DNA from: Lactobacillus sp. S2-2
GTDB lineage: Bacteria > Bacillota > Bacilli > Lactobacillales > Lactobacillaceae
Length of the DNA stretch: 64,000 nucleotides
Direction of reading: 5' to 3'
Assembly (NCBI RefSeq): GCF_021698855.1
Contig: NZ_WWFA01000011.1
Coordinates: 1 to 64,000, forward strand
The number at the start of each line of letters is the position of its first letter. Positions within the stretch are counted from its first letter, which is position 1. The notes beneath the pieces were generated by a model, which saw nothing but the letters and a program-made list of their open reading frames with translations, searched no databases and was not told where the DNA came from. The position numbers and the translations under genes were made by a program. This document shows, piece after piece, positions 8,273 to 17,208 of this stretch.

Positions 8273-8689
8273 ATGAAAAAGAAATTTGATGTTAATTATG
8301 GACCAAAATTAGGGGAAATTATTGAAGATACTAATAATATTGGTGAAGAAATGAATGACAGCTATTTATTAGTAAAAAAATATATTGATGATAATACAAT
8401 TGATATTGATTTAGTTCAAATTCAAGATAAATTTCAAAATGGAACTGATAAATACAAAAGGAATTTAGTGAGTTTAAAAAATTTAAAGGCTCCAATTAAA
8501 GAATTAGGTAAACATAATCAAATGATTAGTGCTTATGAAGATTATGTTGATGGTTGTCAATTAATGGTAGATAGTTTAAATGATGATTCAGTTGATGAAG
8601 AAAAATTTAATGAATCAGAAAAGAATCAAGAAGAAAGTAGCGACCGTGTTACAAAAGTAGTTCAAAGAATTTTAACTTCTTACATGTAA
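8273..8689 (+). CDS. Small acidic protein of unknown function in the NAD operon
   Basis: I do not recognise this 138-aa protein. It is acidic and Asn/Asp-rich, without signal peptide, membrane helix or cysteine cluster, and is predicted largely helical (LVKKYIDDNTIDIDLV, EKFNESEKNQEESSD, VTKVVQRIL). ATG 8273 has AGGAG 6-7 bases upstream. It lies 10 bases after nadE and ends at a strong terminator, so it is third gene of pncB-nadE. A link to NAD metabolism is only inferred from position. Confidence 0.8.
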   Translation: MKKKFDVNYGPKLGEIIEDTNNIGEEMNDSYLLVKKYIDDNTIDIDLVQIQDKFQNGTDKYKRNLVSLKNLKAPIKELGKHNQMISAYEDYVDGCQLMVDSLNDDSVDEEKFNESEKNQEESSDRVTKVVQRILTSYM

Positions 8690-8694
8690 GATAT

Positions 8695-8734
8695 AATACT
8701 TCGTTAAATAAATTAACGAAGTATTATTTATTTT
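8695..8734 (+). terminator. Terminator of the pncB-nadE operon
   Basis: Thirteen-pair stem AATACTTCGTTAA with TTAACGAAGTATT followed by a T-rich tail. Confidence 0.88.
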
Positions 8735-8748
8735 GAAAGGGAGAAAGA

Positions 8749-10908
8749 ATGGAAACTAAAGCATTAAAAGAAATTAAAAAGAATTTTTCTGATATTTCAG
8801 AAAATCAAATTAAACAAACAATTAAACTGATTGAAGATGGAAATACAATTCCATTTATTGCCAGATATCGAAAAGAATTAACTGGAAATCTTGATGAAGT
8901 ACAAATTGCTGAAATTAAAGATTCACATGATAAAATTAATAAACTATTTAAGCGACAAGAAGAAGTAATTAATCAAATTAATGAAGCAGGTCAATTAACT
9001 GATGAATTAAAAGATAAAATTTTAAAATCAACAACTATGCAACAAGTAGAAGACTTATATTTACCTTATAAACAAAAAAGAAAAACTAAAGCAATGATTG
9101 CAAAAGAAAAAGGATTAGATAAATTTGCTGAATGGATTTTAACTTTTCCTAAAGTTGATTTGAATCAAGAAGCAGAAAAGTATGTAAATACAGAACTTGA
9201 ACTAAATTCAATTCAAGATGTATTTGATGGTGCTCATGAAATTATTGCTGAAATGGTAGGTAATGAAGCTGAATATCGTGCTTTCATTAGAAAGCAGACC
9301 AGAGATAACGGGTTATTAGTTACAAAGGTAAAAAGTAAAGGTAAAGAACTTGATGAAAAAGGAGTATATCAAGATTATTATGATTACTCCCAAAAATTGA
9401 AGCAAATTCCGGGATATCGAATTTTAGCGATTAATCGTGGTGAAAAAGAAAAAATATTACGAGTTAAGATTGAAATGGATTTAGCAGTGATTAATAAATA
9501 TTTAGCTTATAATTTGTTAAAGGGAGAAACTGGAGCTGCAAGTGAATTTGTAGAAGAAGCATTTAAAGATGCTTATAGTCGTTTTATTGCACCATCAATC
9601 GAGCGAGAATTACGTGCTGAAATGACAGAAAATGCGGAAGCTCATGCAATTGAGGTCTTTGGTAATAATCTTTATCATCTTTTAATGCAATCTCCTCTAA
9701 AAGGTAAAATTATAATGGGATTTGATCCTGCTTATCGAACAGGATGTAAATTAGCAATAATTGATAAGAATGGTACATTTATTCATAAAGAAATTATTTA
9801 TCCAACTAAACCATCTAGTGAAGCTAAACAAAAAGAAGCTATGAAAATATTTATTAATTTAATTGAAAAATATCATGTTGAAATGATTGCAATTGGTAAT
9901 GGAACTGCAAGCAGAGAATCTGAACTTTTTGTATCAGAAGCACTGAAAAAAATTGATCGAAAGGTTTATTACGTAATTGTTAATGAGGCAGGAGCTTCAG
10001 TTTATTCAGCTAGTTCAAATGCACGAACAGAATTTCCAGAATTACATGTTGAAGAAAGATCAGCAATTAGTATCGGTAGAAGACTACAAGATCCACTAGC
10101 TGAACTTATTAAAATTGATCCCAAATCAGTCGGAGTAGGTCAGTATCAGCATGATGTTTCTCAAAAAGAATTAGATAATAAATTAGATCGAATTGTAGAA
10201 ATGGTTGTTAATAATGTTGGAGTAGATTTAAATACCGCTAGTGCAGAGTTATTAGAACATATTGCTGGATTAAGTAAAACAACTGCAAAAAATATTGTGC
10301 AATATCGAGAAGATAATGGTGAATTTACCAATCGAAATCAATTGAAAAAAGTATCTAAATTAGGTCCAAAAACCTATGAACAAGCAATAGGTTTTTTGAG
10401 AATTTTAGATGGGGTTAATCCACTTGATAATACTGATATTCATCCAGAAAGTTATACGATTGCAAAAAAAATCTTGAAAAAACAAAATATTGATTTAACA
10501 GAATTAGATGCTAAAAAGAATGAATTAGATTTAAATAAGATTGATATAAATCAATTAGATGAAAACCAATTAACTATTAATGAATTAATTAATGGATTGA
10601 AACATTATGGAAGAGATTCTAGGGATGAAATGCCAGCTCCACTTTTGAAATCTGATGTTTTAACTATGGAAGATTTAAAAGAAGGAATGCAAATGCAAGG
10701 CACAGTTCGTAATGTAACTGATTTTGGAGTATTCATAGATATTGGAGTTAAACAAGATGGATTGGTTCATATTTCGAAGATGAGTGATAAATTTATTGAT
10801 GATCCAAGTAAAATAGCATCAGTGGGAGATATTGTTGATGTTTGGATTGATCAGGTTGATTTAGATCGAGGAAGAATTCAATTATCAATGATTGCACCGA
10901 AAGGTTAA
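8749..10908 (+). CDS. tex: Tex/YhgF-family RNA-binding protein
   Basis: Nucleic-acid-binding protein conserved across bacteria and linked to transcription and RNA processing; exact role unsettled. The 719-aa length is normal. Domain order: N-terminal helical Tex domain (about 1-190), YqgF/RNase H-like domain starting near 323 (GFDPAYRTGCKLAIID), helix-hairpin-helix region near 495-560 (ASAELLEHIAGLSKTTAKNI) and a C-terminal S1 domain at about 640-715 (GTVRNVTDFGVFIDIG). ATG start after GGGAGAAAG. The SprT-like gene begins five bases after its stop. Confidence 0.95.
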   Translation: METKALKEIKKNFSDISENQIKQTIKLIEDGNTIPFIARYRKELTGNLDEVQIAEIKDSHDKINKLFKRQEEVINQINEAGQLTDELKDKILKSTTMQQVEDLYLPYKQKRKTKAMIAKEKGLDKFAEWILTFPKVDLNQEAEKYVNTELELNSIQDVFDGAHEIIAEMVGNEAEYRAFIRKQTRDNGLLVTKVKSKGKELDEKGVYQDYYDYSQKLKQIPGYRILAINRGEKEKILRVKIEMDLAVINKYLAYNLLKGETGAASEFVEEAFKDAYSRFIAPSIERELRAEMTENAEAHAIEVFGNNLYHLLMQSPLKGKIIMGFDPAYRTGCKLAIIDKNGTFIHKEIIYPTKPSSEAKQKEAMKIFINLIEKYHVEMIAIGNGTASRESELFVSEALKKIDRKVYYVIVNEAGASVYSASSNARTEFPELHVEERSAISIGRRLQDPLAELIKIDPKSVGVGQYQHDVSQKELDNKLDRIVEMVVNNVGVDLNTASAELLEHIAGLSKTTAKNIVQYREDNGEFTNRNQLKKVSKLGPKTYEQAIGFLRILDGVNPLDNTDIHPESYTIAKKILKKQNIDLTELDAKKNELDLNKIDINQLDENQLTINELINGLKHYGRDSRDEMPAPLLKSDVLTMEDLKEGMQMQGTVRNVTDFGVFIDIGVKQDGLVHISKMSDKFIDDPSKIASVGDIVDVWIDQVDLDRGRIQLSMIAPKG

Positions 10909-10912
10909 TAAT

Positions 10913-11350
10913 TTGGAAAATATTGAACTACAAAGATTAGTTGAACAAATATCAATTGATTATTTTCATGAACCATTTAGACATCAAGCATATTTTAATC
11001 GACGTTTGAAAACCACTGGAGGGCGATATCATTTAAATTCTCATAATATTGATATCAATCCAAAAATGTTGGAAATTTCAAAAGAAACTTTAATTGGTGT
11101 AATTAAACATGAGTTAGTTCATTATCATTTATCAAGACAAGGTTACTCTGGTAAACATGCAACAAAAGAATTTAAAGATTTATTAAAACAAGTTGGTGGT
11201 AGTCGATATGCACCGATGATTTTAGATAAGCCAAAATACATTTATACATGTAAAAAATGTGGACAAAAATATCCTAGAAAGAAAAAAATAAATACAGATA
11301 AATATGTTTGTAGTAAATGTCGAGGAAAGTTAGTATTTAGTTATAGTTAA
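10913..11350 (+). CDS. SprT-like zinc metalloprotease-fold protein (YdcK type)
   Basis: SprT-family protein of unknown substrate. Starting at TTG 10913 gives 145 aa and places GAAAGG about 8 bases upstream; an earlier in-frame TTG at 10892 lies inside tex and has no clear site. The residues IKHELVHYHL carry an HExxH metal motif near position 63, and a four-cysteine zinc ribbon closes the protein (CKKCGQKY and CSKCRGKL). Length and layout match Bacillus YdcK. It is co-transcribed with tex. Confidence 0.88.
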   Translation: MENIELQRLVEQISIDYFHEPFRHQAYFNRRLKTTGGRYHLNSHNIDINPKMLEISKETLIGVIKHELVHYHLSRQGYSGKHATKEFKDLLKQVGGSRYAPMILDKPKYIYTCKKCGQKYPRKKKINTDKYVCSKCRGKLVFSYS

Positions 11351-11371
11351 ATTTATATAGAGGGTGATAAA

Positions 11372-12253
11372 GTGGAAAAGTTAATTGTAAGAGTTCCTGC
11401 AACATCTGGAAATGTTGGAAATGGATTTAATTCAATTGGATTAGCGCTTCATCTTTATTACACAGTAATAGTTGAAGAAGAAACAGAAGTGTGGAAAATA
11501 AACCATGCATTAGGAGATAATATTCCAACTGATAAAAATAATTTAATTGTTCAAACTATTTTAAAAATAAAGCCTGATATTAAACCACATCAACTCACGG
11601 TTATGTCTGATATTCCAGTAGAACATGGATTAGGTTCAAGTACAACTGCAGTAGTAGCAGGAATTAAAATAGCTAATTCAATTGGAAAATTAAAGATGAC
11701 AATGGAAGATGAAATTAATTTGGTAACAAAATTTGATGGAAATCCGGATAATTCTGCTGCAGCTATTTTAGGTGGATTAACAATTTCTCATTATAATGGT
11801 GAGATTGTTGATTCTGAAAAAACCGAATTACCTGAAGATATTAAAGCATTGATTTTTATTAAAACAAATGGAATAACTGAAAAAGAAAGTATTAAAGAAT
11901 TACCAAAAGTAATTGGATTAATGAATGCAGTTAATTCAAGTAGTGCATCAAATCTATTTATTGCAGCACTTATGAATAAAGATTGGGACAAAGCAGCAAA
12001 AATAATGGAAGTTGATAACTTTGTTGAAAAAAGTCGTACAAAAGATTACTCAATATTGAAAAAAATTAGAGAAATTGCGCATGAGCATAATGTTCATAGT
12101 ACTTTTATTAGTGGTGCTGGTTCGACTATTATTACATTAGGTAAAGAAGAGCAGTTAGTAAAAATTAGAGAGCAGTTAAAAGATTTAGATGGAAAAACCA
12201 AAATTGTAAAACTTGCAAATAATGGTACTGAAATTAGAGGAGAACTAGATTAG
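11372..12253 (+). CDS. thrB: Homoserine kinase (GHMP kinase family)
   Basis: Phosphorylates homoserine, giving the substrate of threonine synthase. The 293-aa GHMP kinase has VPATSGNVGNGFNSIGLAL near the N-terminus, the ATP-binding loop VEHGLGSSTTAVVAG at about 83-97 and the C-terminal STFISGAGSTIITL. The GTG start at 11372 follows GAGGGTGAT. No hom or thrC is nearby, so it is an isolated copy. The family assignment is firm; the substrate is inferred from similarity of the N-terminal and ATP regions. Confidence 0.85.
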   Translation: MEKLIVRVPATSGNVGNGFNSIGLALHLYYTVIVEEETEVWKINHALGDNIPTDKNNLIVQTILKIKPDIKPHQLTVMSDIPVEHGLGSSTTAVVAGIKIANSIGKLKMTMEDEINLVTKFDGNPDNSAAAILGGLTISHYNGEIVDSEKTELPEDIKALIFIKTNGITEKESIKELPKVIGLMNAVNSSSASNLFIAALMNKDWDKAAKIMEVDNFVEKSRTKDYSILKKIREIAHEHNVHSTFISGAGSTIITLGKEEQLVKIREQLKDLDGKTKIVKLANNGTEIRGELD

Positions 12254-12255
12254 TA

Positions 12256-12284
12256 TTGCTTTTAGTCTGTAATTTTGCTATATT
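12256..12284 (+). promoter_or_regulatory. Promoter of tRNA-Leu
   Basis: TTGCTT at 12256-12261, 17-base spacer, TATATT at 12279-12284, placing the start about seven bases before the mature tRNA. Confidence 0.75.
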
Positions 12285-12297
12285 AGTTAATGGTTAA

Positions 12298-12383
12298 GCG
12301 GCCATGGCGGAATTGGCAGACGCGCAAGATTAAGGATCTTGTCGGGAATTATCCCGGTGGAAGTTCGAATCTTCTTGGCCGCA
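12298..12383 (+). tRNA. tRNA-Leu (AAG anticodon)
   Basis: Class II tRNA of 86 nt: acceptor GCGGCCA/TGGCCGC, anticodon stem CAAGA/TCTTG with loop TTAAGGA giving AAG (CUU codons), long variable arm GTCGGGAATTATCCCGGTG, T-loop TTCGAAT and discriminator A. No encoded CCA. It has its own promoter and terminator. Confidence 0.97.
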
Positions 12384-12390
12384 TTTAAAT

Positions 12391-12422
12391 AAAAGGACAA
12401 CCAATTTTTGGTTGTCTTTTTT
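12391..12422 (+). terminator. Terminator of tRNA-Leu
   Basis: GGACAACCAA with TTGGTTGTC and a T run: a perfect stem with short T loop. Confidence 0.9.
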
Positions 12423-12464
12423 AGTGTTATAATAATTTAAAATAAAAAAATCAGGTATTCAATT

Positions 12465-13223
12465 ATGACAGATAAAAATAAAATTGATAAAAAAGGTTTA
12501 TTTTACACATTTTTAATGATTATTTCAGTCATTTCAATTGTTAACGTAATTTTAGCTTATGCTAATTTTTTTGATTTAAATGATAAATATTATTTATTTT
12601 CTGAAATATTAATTGAATTAATTTATATTATCCAATTAGTTTGGCGTTTTTGTTTATCTAAAGAAAAAAATATTTTTTTATTGAATAATTTATTTGAGAT
12701 TATTTCAATAATTCCTTTTCATCCAGTATTTATTTTTTTTAGAGTGATTAGTGTTTATAAATTTATAAGATATTATAAATTAATTTATCGATTGGGATTA
12801 TCTAATAATTTAACAAGTAGTATTCATGAATTTTTATTTACAAAAAAATTTATTTATTTAATTTCTGTATCTTTTGGAATTATAATTGCTGCTAGTTTAG
12901 GTTTTTCAATTGTTGAGCATGTAAGTCTAGGAGAATCATTATGGTGGGCAATCGTAACTGCTACTACAGTTGGATATGGTGATATTAGTCCACATACTTT
13001 TTTAGGTAAGTTAATAGCAATTGGATTAATGTTTTTGGGAATTGGATTTATCGGGTTATTAACATCTAACCTAATTCAATTTATTACGCGAAAAACAGAT
13101 GTTTCTCAAAAAAATGATTTAGATGAAATTAATCAAAAGATGGATTATTTAATTAAAATCGTTAATCAGCAAAATAAAGAAATAAGTAATTTAAAAAAAA
13201 GACATAAAAAAAAGAAGCCATAA
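12465..13223 (+). CDS. Voltage-gated-type potassium channel, six transmembrane segments
   Basis: Probable K+-selective ion channel of the plasma membrane. The 252-aa protein has an S1-S4 sensor-like region (hydrophobic segments from about residue 12 to 125), then S5, a pore loop with the K+ filter ATTVGYGD at about 167-174 and S6. The S4-like stretch (FRVISVYKFIRYYKLIYRLG) has several spaced basic residues. The C-terminus is a charged, probably coiled-coil tail that ends in a Lys run. The ribosome binding site is weak (CAGGT). It stands alone, convergent with the LCP gene. Confidence 0.9.
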   Translation: MTDKNKIDKKGLFYTFLMIISVISIVNVILAYANFFDLNDKYYLFSEILIELIYIIQLVWRFCLSKEKNIFLLNNLFEIISIIPFHPVFIFFRVISVYKFIRYYKLIYRLGLSNNLTSSIHEFLFTKKFIYLISVSFGIIIAASLGFSIVEHVSLGESLWWAIVTATTVGYGDISPHTFLGKLIAIGLMFLGIGFIGLLTSNLIQFITRKTDVSQKNDLDEINQKMDYLIKIVNQQNKEISNLKKRHKKKKP

Positions 13224-13236
13224 TGGCTTCTTTTTT
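13206..13236. terminator. Bidirectional terminator between the K+ channel and the LCP gene
   Basis: AGAAGCCA-TAA-TGGCTTCT flanked by A and T runs. It overlaps the last codons of the channel gene. Confidence 0.9.
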
Positions 13237-14305
13237 AGTAACTTGTAGAATTATAACTATTATTAGAATTGTAATTATAACTATCATTATTATTAGAACT
13301 ATTATTTTGTGCATCAGTAGTAAATTTTTTGGTTGCTTTTAAGTTTAACGTTTTTCTAATATGATTTGATACTTTTTTTAATTCTTTGTCGGGAGCAATT
13401 TGATAACTAATTCCATCAATCATTGCATCATCACATTGAAGTGTTTCAGATTTAATATGATGAGTAGCTTCACCATAATTAGCTCTTGCAGCAGTCATAT
13501 CTTCAAAAGACATATCTGTTTTTAAGTTACCATTTAATGATGTAAGAATTTCTTTGGTTCTAGTAATAGAAGAAATATTTAACCCTTTCATTACTAATTT
13601 TTGAAGAACTTGTCTTTGACGTGCTTGTCTTCCATAATCACCTTTTGGATCATCATAACGCATTCTTGAATAATCTAATGCTTGTTTACCATTTAAATGA
13701 GTAGCTTTTCCTTTAACAACGCTTGCATGTCCGTAACTAAATGTTAATGGAGACTTTACGGTTACTCCACCAACAGCATTAACCATTTTTTCAAGACCAC
13801 CCATGTTAACAATTGCGTAAAAATCAAGTGGTATATCTAGTAAATCTTCAACAGTTTGCATAGCTGAATCTGCTCCACCAATAGTGTAAGCAGCATTTAT
13901 TTTTTCATATTGTGATTGATCACCCTTAACAGAAACTCTAGTGTCACGAGGAATACTAGTCAAATAAGTAGTTTCTTTTTTAGGATTAACGGTTGCCACC
14001 ATAATAGTATCAGTTCTACCAGTATCATGACGACCTAATGCACCAGTATCAGTACCTAATAAAAGAATTGAGAAAGGTTTCTTGTTATTTAACATACTGG
14101 AAGCATTTCTAATCTTATTACTTGATGTTTTATCATATGTATCTGAGAAGGTCGATTTTGCATCTTGATATCTATTATAACCAAGTCCTAGTCCAACAAT
14201 AACAATTAATAAACTTAATAATTGGAAAGTCCAAATTATAGGATGGTGAGCAGTTCTAAGGTTACTTTTTTCAGTTCGATTATTTATTTCTTTATTATTT
14301 TTCAT
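13235..14305 (-). CDS. LytR-CpsA-Psr (LCP) family wall polymer ligase
   Basis: LCP enzymes attach teichoic acids or capsule chains from a lipid carrier to peptidoglycan on the outer side of the membrane. The 356-aa protein has a short cytoplasmic N-terminus, one membrane helix at about 25-45 and an extracellular LCP domain at about 75-240 (LLLGTDTGALGRHDTGRTDT, SIPRDTRV, NAAYTIGGADSAM, NAVGGVTV, DYSRMRYDDPKGDYGRQARQ). The last 25 residues are almost only Asn, Ser and Tyr. TagA and TagO elsewhere in the window make the polymer it may attach. Confidence 0.93.
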   Translation of the reverse strand: MKNNKEINNRTEKSNLRTAHHPIIWTFQLLSLLIVIVGLGLGYNRYQDAKSTFSDTYDKTSSNKIRNASSMLNNKKPFSILLLGTDTGALGRHDTGRTDTIMVATVNPKKETTYLTSIPRDTRVSVKGDQSQYEKINAAYTIGGADSAMQTVEDLLDIPLDFYAIVNMGGLEKMVNAVGGVTVKSPLTFSYGHASVVKGKATHLNGKQALDYSRMRYDDPKGDYGRQARQRQVLQKLVMKGLNISSITRTKEILTSLNGNLKTDMSFEDMTAARANYGEATHHIKSETLQCDDAMIDGISYQIAPDKELKKVSNHIRKTLNLKATKKFTTDAQNNSSNNNDSYNYNSNNSYNSTSY

Positions 14306-14446
14306 AAAAAATCTCCATATCTGTGAGTTAATCTTCTTTGATTATAAAATAAATATTTCTATTTGACTTTGTTTTTTACCAGTACTTTACGATATTTTAA
14401 CATTTAGGTTATTATAGCATGAAAATCAGTAAAAATTTGTGCTTTA

Positions 14447-14463
14447 CAATTGTGGTACAATTG
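14447..14463. promoter_or_regulatory. Inverted repeat over a putative extended -10 promoter
   Basis: CAATTGT-GGT-ACAATTG is a perfect 7-3-7 inverted repeat. It contains TGGTACAAT, an extended -10 element, about 35 bases before the auxin-carrier-family gene. No good -35 is seen. The overlap would suit a repressor site, but no regulator is adjacent. Confidence 0.4.
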
Positions 14464-14495
14464 AATTTAAATAAATTTTAGTTTGGAATGATTGA

Positions 14496-15443
14496 ATGGC
14501 AGAATTTTTACAAAGTATTTCAGGAATACTGACAATCTTAATTATGATTGGATTAGGTTATATACTAGCAAAATTTAAATGGTTTGATAAGAATTCAACT
14601 GATTTGCTAGTTAAATTAGTAGTTAATATTGCTTTACCAGCATATATGATTTCTACAATTACAAAGGATTTTACAGCAACAAAGTTATTACATATTTTAC
14701 CAGATTTAAGATTCCCGGTTATTTCGATGGTTATTTTATATGGAATTTCAATTGCAATTGTTCATATTATAAAAATAAAAAAAGAACATCGAGGCTTATT
14801 TGAATCAATGTTTTTAAATTCTAATACAGTTTTTATTGGATTACCTATTAATATGGCTTTGTTTGGTGAAAAGAGTTTACCATATGTTTTGGTATATTAC
14901 ATGGCAAATACAACTTTTTTTTGGACAATTGGGGTTTATTTGATTCAAAAAGATAGTAAATATAAAGAACCATTTAGTATTACTACTACTTTAAAAAAAA
15001 TATTTTCTCCTCCATTATTAGGATTCATTGTAGGAGTTATAATTGTTGCTTTAGATTTTAAACTACCTACTTTTTTAATGAGTGATTTTTCTTATATTGG
15101 TGATTTAACAATTCCCTTATCAATGATTTTTATTGGAATTGCTATTTCAAAAGTTAAATTAAGTCAAATTAAATTTAACCGAGCCAATTGGGGAATTTTA
15201 TTTGGTAGATTTGTGATGGCTCCAATTGTTATGACGTTGTTAGTTATCAATACAGATGTACCGCTTTTAATGAAACAAGTTTTTATTATTCAATCGGCAA
15301 TGCCGGTGATGACCAATGCACCAATTATTGCTAGAAAATATGATGCAGATTATGAATATGCCTCCGTTATGGTCACAGAGACAACTATTTTGAGTTTATT
15401 TGTCGTACCTGTGCTAATTTTATTGGTCCAACAAATAAATTAA
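14496..15443 (+). CDS. AEC-family (auxin efflux carrier type) transporter
   Basis: Secondary membrane transporter. Bacterial AEC members move organic acids such as malate, or other small molecules, but the substrate cannot be read from sequence. The 315-aa protein has about ten membrane helices in two halves; NSNTVFIGLPINMALFGE in the middle and MPVMTNAPIIARKYDADYEYASVMV near the end are typical family blocks. ATG 14496 follows TGGAATGATTGA, a poor ribosome binding site. A DMT transporter follows after 30 bases and gpmA after that. Confidence 0.88.
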   Translation: MAEFLQSISGILTILIMIGLGYILAKFKWFDKNSTDLLVKLVVNIALPAYMISTITKDFTATKLLHILPDLRFPVISMVILYGISIAIVHIIKIKKEHRGLFESMFLNSNTVFIGLPINMALFGEKSLPYVLVYYMANTTFFWTIGVYLIQKDSKYKEPFSITTTLKKIFSPPLLGFIVGVIIVALDFKLPTFLMSDFSYIGDLTIPLSMIFIGIAISKVKLSQIKFNRANWGILFGRFVMAPIVMTLLVINTDVPLLMKQVFIIQSAMPVMTNAPIIARKYDADYEYASVMVTETTILSLFVVPVLILLVQQIN

Positions 15444-15473
15444 TTTAAATTTATTTAAGGAGTATTCAAAAAA

Positions 15474-16439
15474 TTGCGAAAATCGTATATATATGTTTTG
15501 ATTTCAACTGTTATGTTTAGTTCAATGGAGATTGCTTTAAAAATTGCTGGAAACCAATTTTCTCCAATTCAATTAAACTTAATTAGATTTTTTATTGGAG
15601 GAATTGTTTTACTTCCTTTTGCGATTAAATCTATGCATAAGCAAAACTTGAAAATTAAAATGTCAGATTGGAAAGTATTTTTTCTGACAGGTTTATTTTG
15701 TGTCATTGTTAGTATGAGTTTATATCAAATGTCAATTTTATATGATGATCCTGGGATTGTTGCTGTTTTATTTAGTTCTAATCCATTATTTGCTTTAATT
15801 TTTTCATATCTAATTTTGAATGAAAAAATTAGTCGAACAAATTTTATCTCATTAATAGTTTCGTTGTTAGGATTAGTCGTTATTGTTAATCCCTTTAATT
15901 TAAGTCATCCAATTGGTTTATTTTTAGGATTATTATCAGCTTTAACTTTTGGTTTTTATAGTATTTTTTCAAGATATGAATCATTTAAACATAATTTTGA
16001 TGGAATAACATTAACTTCATTTACTTTTATAGCTGGTTCAATTGAATTATTGATTGTGATTGGAGCAACACATATACCAACGATTGCTAATTTTTTAGAG
16101 TCATCAAAAGGATTAAAGGTATTTGCAAATACGCCAATTTTACAAAATGTCAATTTGAGTAATTTACCAATTATTTTATTTACTGGTATTTGTGTAACTG
16201 GTGGAGGATTTGCATTTTATTTCTTGGCAATGCAAGAAGCAGGGGTTTCTATTGCCTCTTTAGTTTTCTTTATTAAACCTGGTTTGGCCCCAATTTTAGC
16301 GATGCTTTTAATTGGTGAGAAAATTTCTTTAACTGTTTGGATTGGAATTGTTATAATTCTAATAGGTTCAGTGATTACTTTTATTGGTAATCGAAATGAA
16401 GAAAAAGATTCAGATATTTTATCTGAAAAAGATGTATAA
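15474..16439 (+). CDS. DMT-superfamily transporter with two EamA domains
   Basis: Drug/metabolite-type permease, probably a metabolite exporter or importer of unknown substrate. The 321-aa protein has ten predicted membrane helices as two EamA repeats; each repeat ends with the usual glycine-rich block (LNEKISRTNFISLIVSLLGL and IGEKISLTVWIGIVIILIGS). The start is TTG 15474 with AAGGAG about 13 bases upstream. The C-terminal tail is acidic and cytoplasmic. It lies between the AEC gene and gpmA on the same strand. Confidence 0.88.
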   Translation: MRKSYIYVLISTVMFSSMEIALKIAGNQFSPIQLNLIRFFIGGIVLLPFAIKSMHKQNLKIKMSDWKVFFLTGLFCVIVSMSLYQMSILYDDPGIVAVLFSSNPLFALIFSYLILNEKISRTNFISLIVSLLGLVVIVNPFNLSHPIGLFLGLLSALTFGFYSIFSRYESFKHNFDGITLTSFTFIAGSIELLIVIGATHIPTIANFLESSKGLKVFANTPILQNVNLSNLPIILFTGICVTGGGFAFYFLAMQEAGVSIASLVFFIKPGLAPILAMLLIGEKISLTVWIGIVIILIGSVITFIGNRNEEKDSDILSEKDV

Positions 16440-16466
16440 ATTTTCAAATAGAAAGAAGGTATTCTA

Positions 16467-17153
16467 ATGAGTAAATTAATAATTATGCGTCACGGAGAAA
16501 GTGAAGCTAATCAGAAGAATATCTTTACTGGTTGGTCTGATGTTCCATTAACTGAAAAGGGAGTTTTTGAAGCCCAAAAAGCTGGGAATTTGTTAAATCA
16601 ATTAGATTTGAATATTAAAATGGTTCATACTTCTTTTTTAAAAAGAGCAATTTTAACTAGTAATATTATATTAAGTCAAATTAACCAAAGTTATTTACCA
16701 ATTAATAAAAGTTGGCGATTAAATGAAAGACATTATGGTGCTTTAAGGGGATTAGAAAAAAATTCTGTTAAAAAAGAATATGGAGAAAAGCAATATAAGT
16801 TATGGAGAAGAAGTTTCAAAGAAGTACCTCCTGAGCTGTCAGATTCAGTTATTAGTGATTCTAAATATCTAAATTTAGGGGTTACTGAGCCAAAAGCTGA
16901 AAGTTTAGAAATGACTTATAATAGGGTAGTTCCATATTATAATAATAATGTTGTCCCTAAATTATTAGATGGAGAAAATCAATTAATAATTGCTCATGGT
17001 AGTTCATTGAGAGCATTAATTAAGTATCTCGAAAATATTTCTGATGATGAAATTGATAAAGTAGAGGTTCCAAACGGTGAACCAATAATTTATACTTTCG
17101 ATGATCAATTAAACATCTTGAATAAAGAAGTAATAGAAAAAGAGAATAAATAA
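16467..17153 (+). CDS. gpmA: 2,3-bisphosphoglycerate-dependent phosphoglycerate mutase
   Basis: Interconverts 3- and 2-phosphoglycerate in glycolysis. The 228-aa protein matches the dPGM form of lactobacilli. The catalytic histidine is in IMRHGESEANQ (His9), NIFTGWSDVPLTEKG follows, the catalytic glutamate is in RLNERHYGALRG and the second histidine in IAHGSSLRAL. AAAGAAGG precedes ATG 16467. It ends at a strong terminator. Similarity to a broad-specificity phosphatase is possible, but the full dPGM motif set argues for the glycolytic enzyme. Confidence 0.93.
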   Translation: MSKLIIMRHGESEANQKNIFTGWSDVPLTEKGVFEAQKAGNLLNQLDLNIKMVHTSFLKRAILTSNIILSQINQSYLPINKSWRLNERHYGALRGLEKNSVKKEYGEKQYKLWRRSFKEVPPELSDSVISDSKYLNLGVTEPKAESLEMTYNRVVPYYNNNVVPKLLDGENQLIIAHGSSLRALIKYLENISDDEIDKVEVPNGEPIIYTFDDQLNILNKEVIEKENK

Positions 17154-17192
17154 AAAAGCAAATTTCCAAATTATATGGAAATTTGCTTTTTA
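17153..17192 (+). terminator. Terminator after gpmA
   Basis: AAAAGCAAATTTCCA with TGGAAATTTGCTTTT, a long perfect stem followed by T. The A run on the left also lets it serve the converging pepC gene. Confidence 0.9.
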
Positions 17193-17208
17193 TTTTTAAC
17201 ATTTTTAT

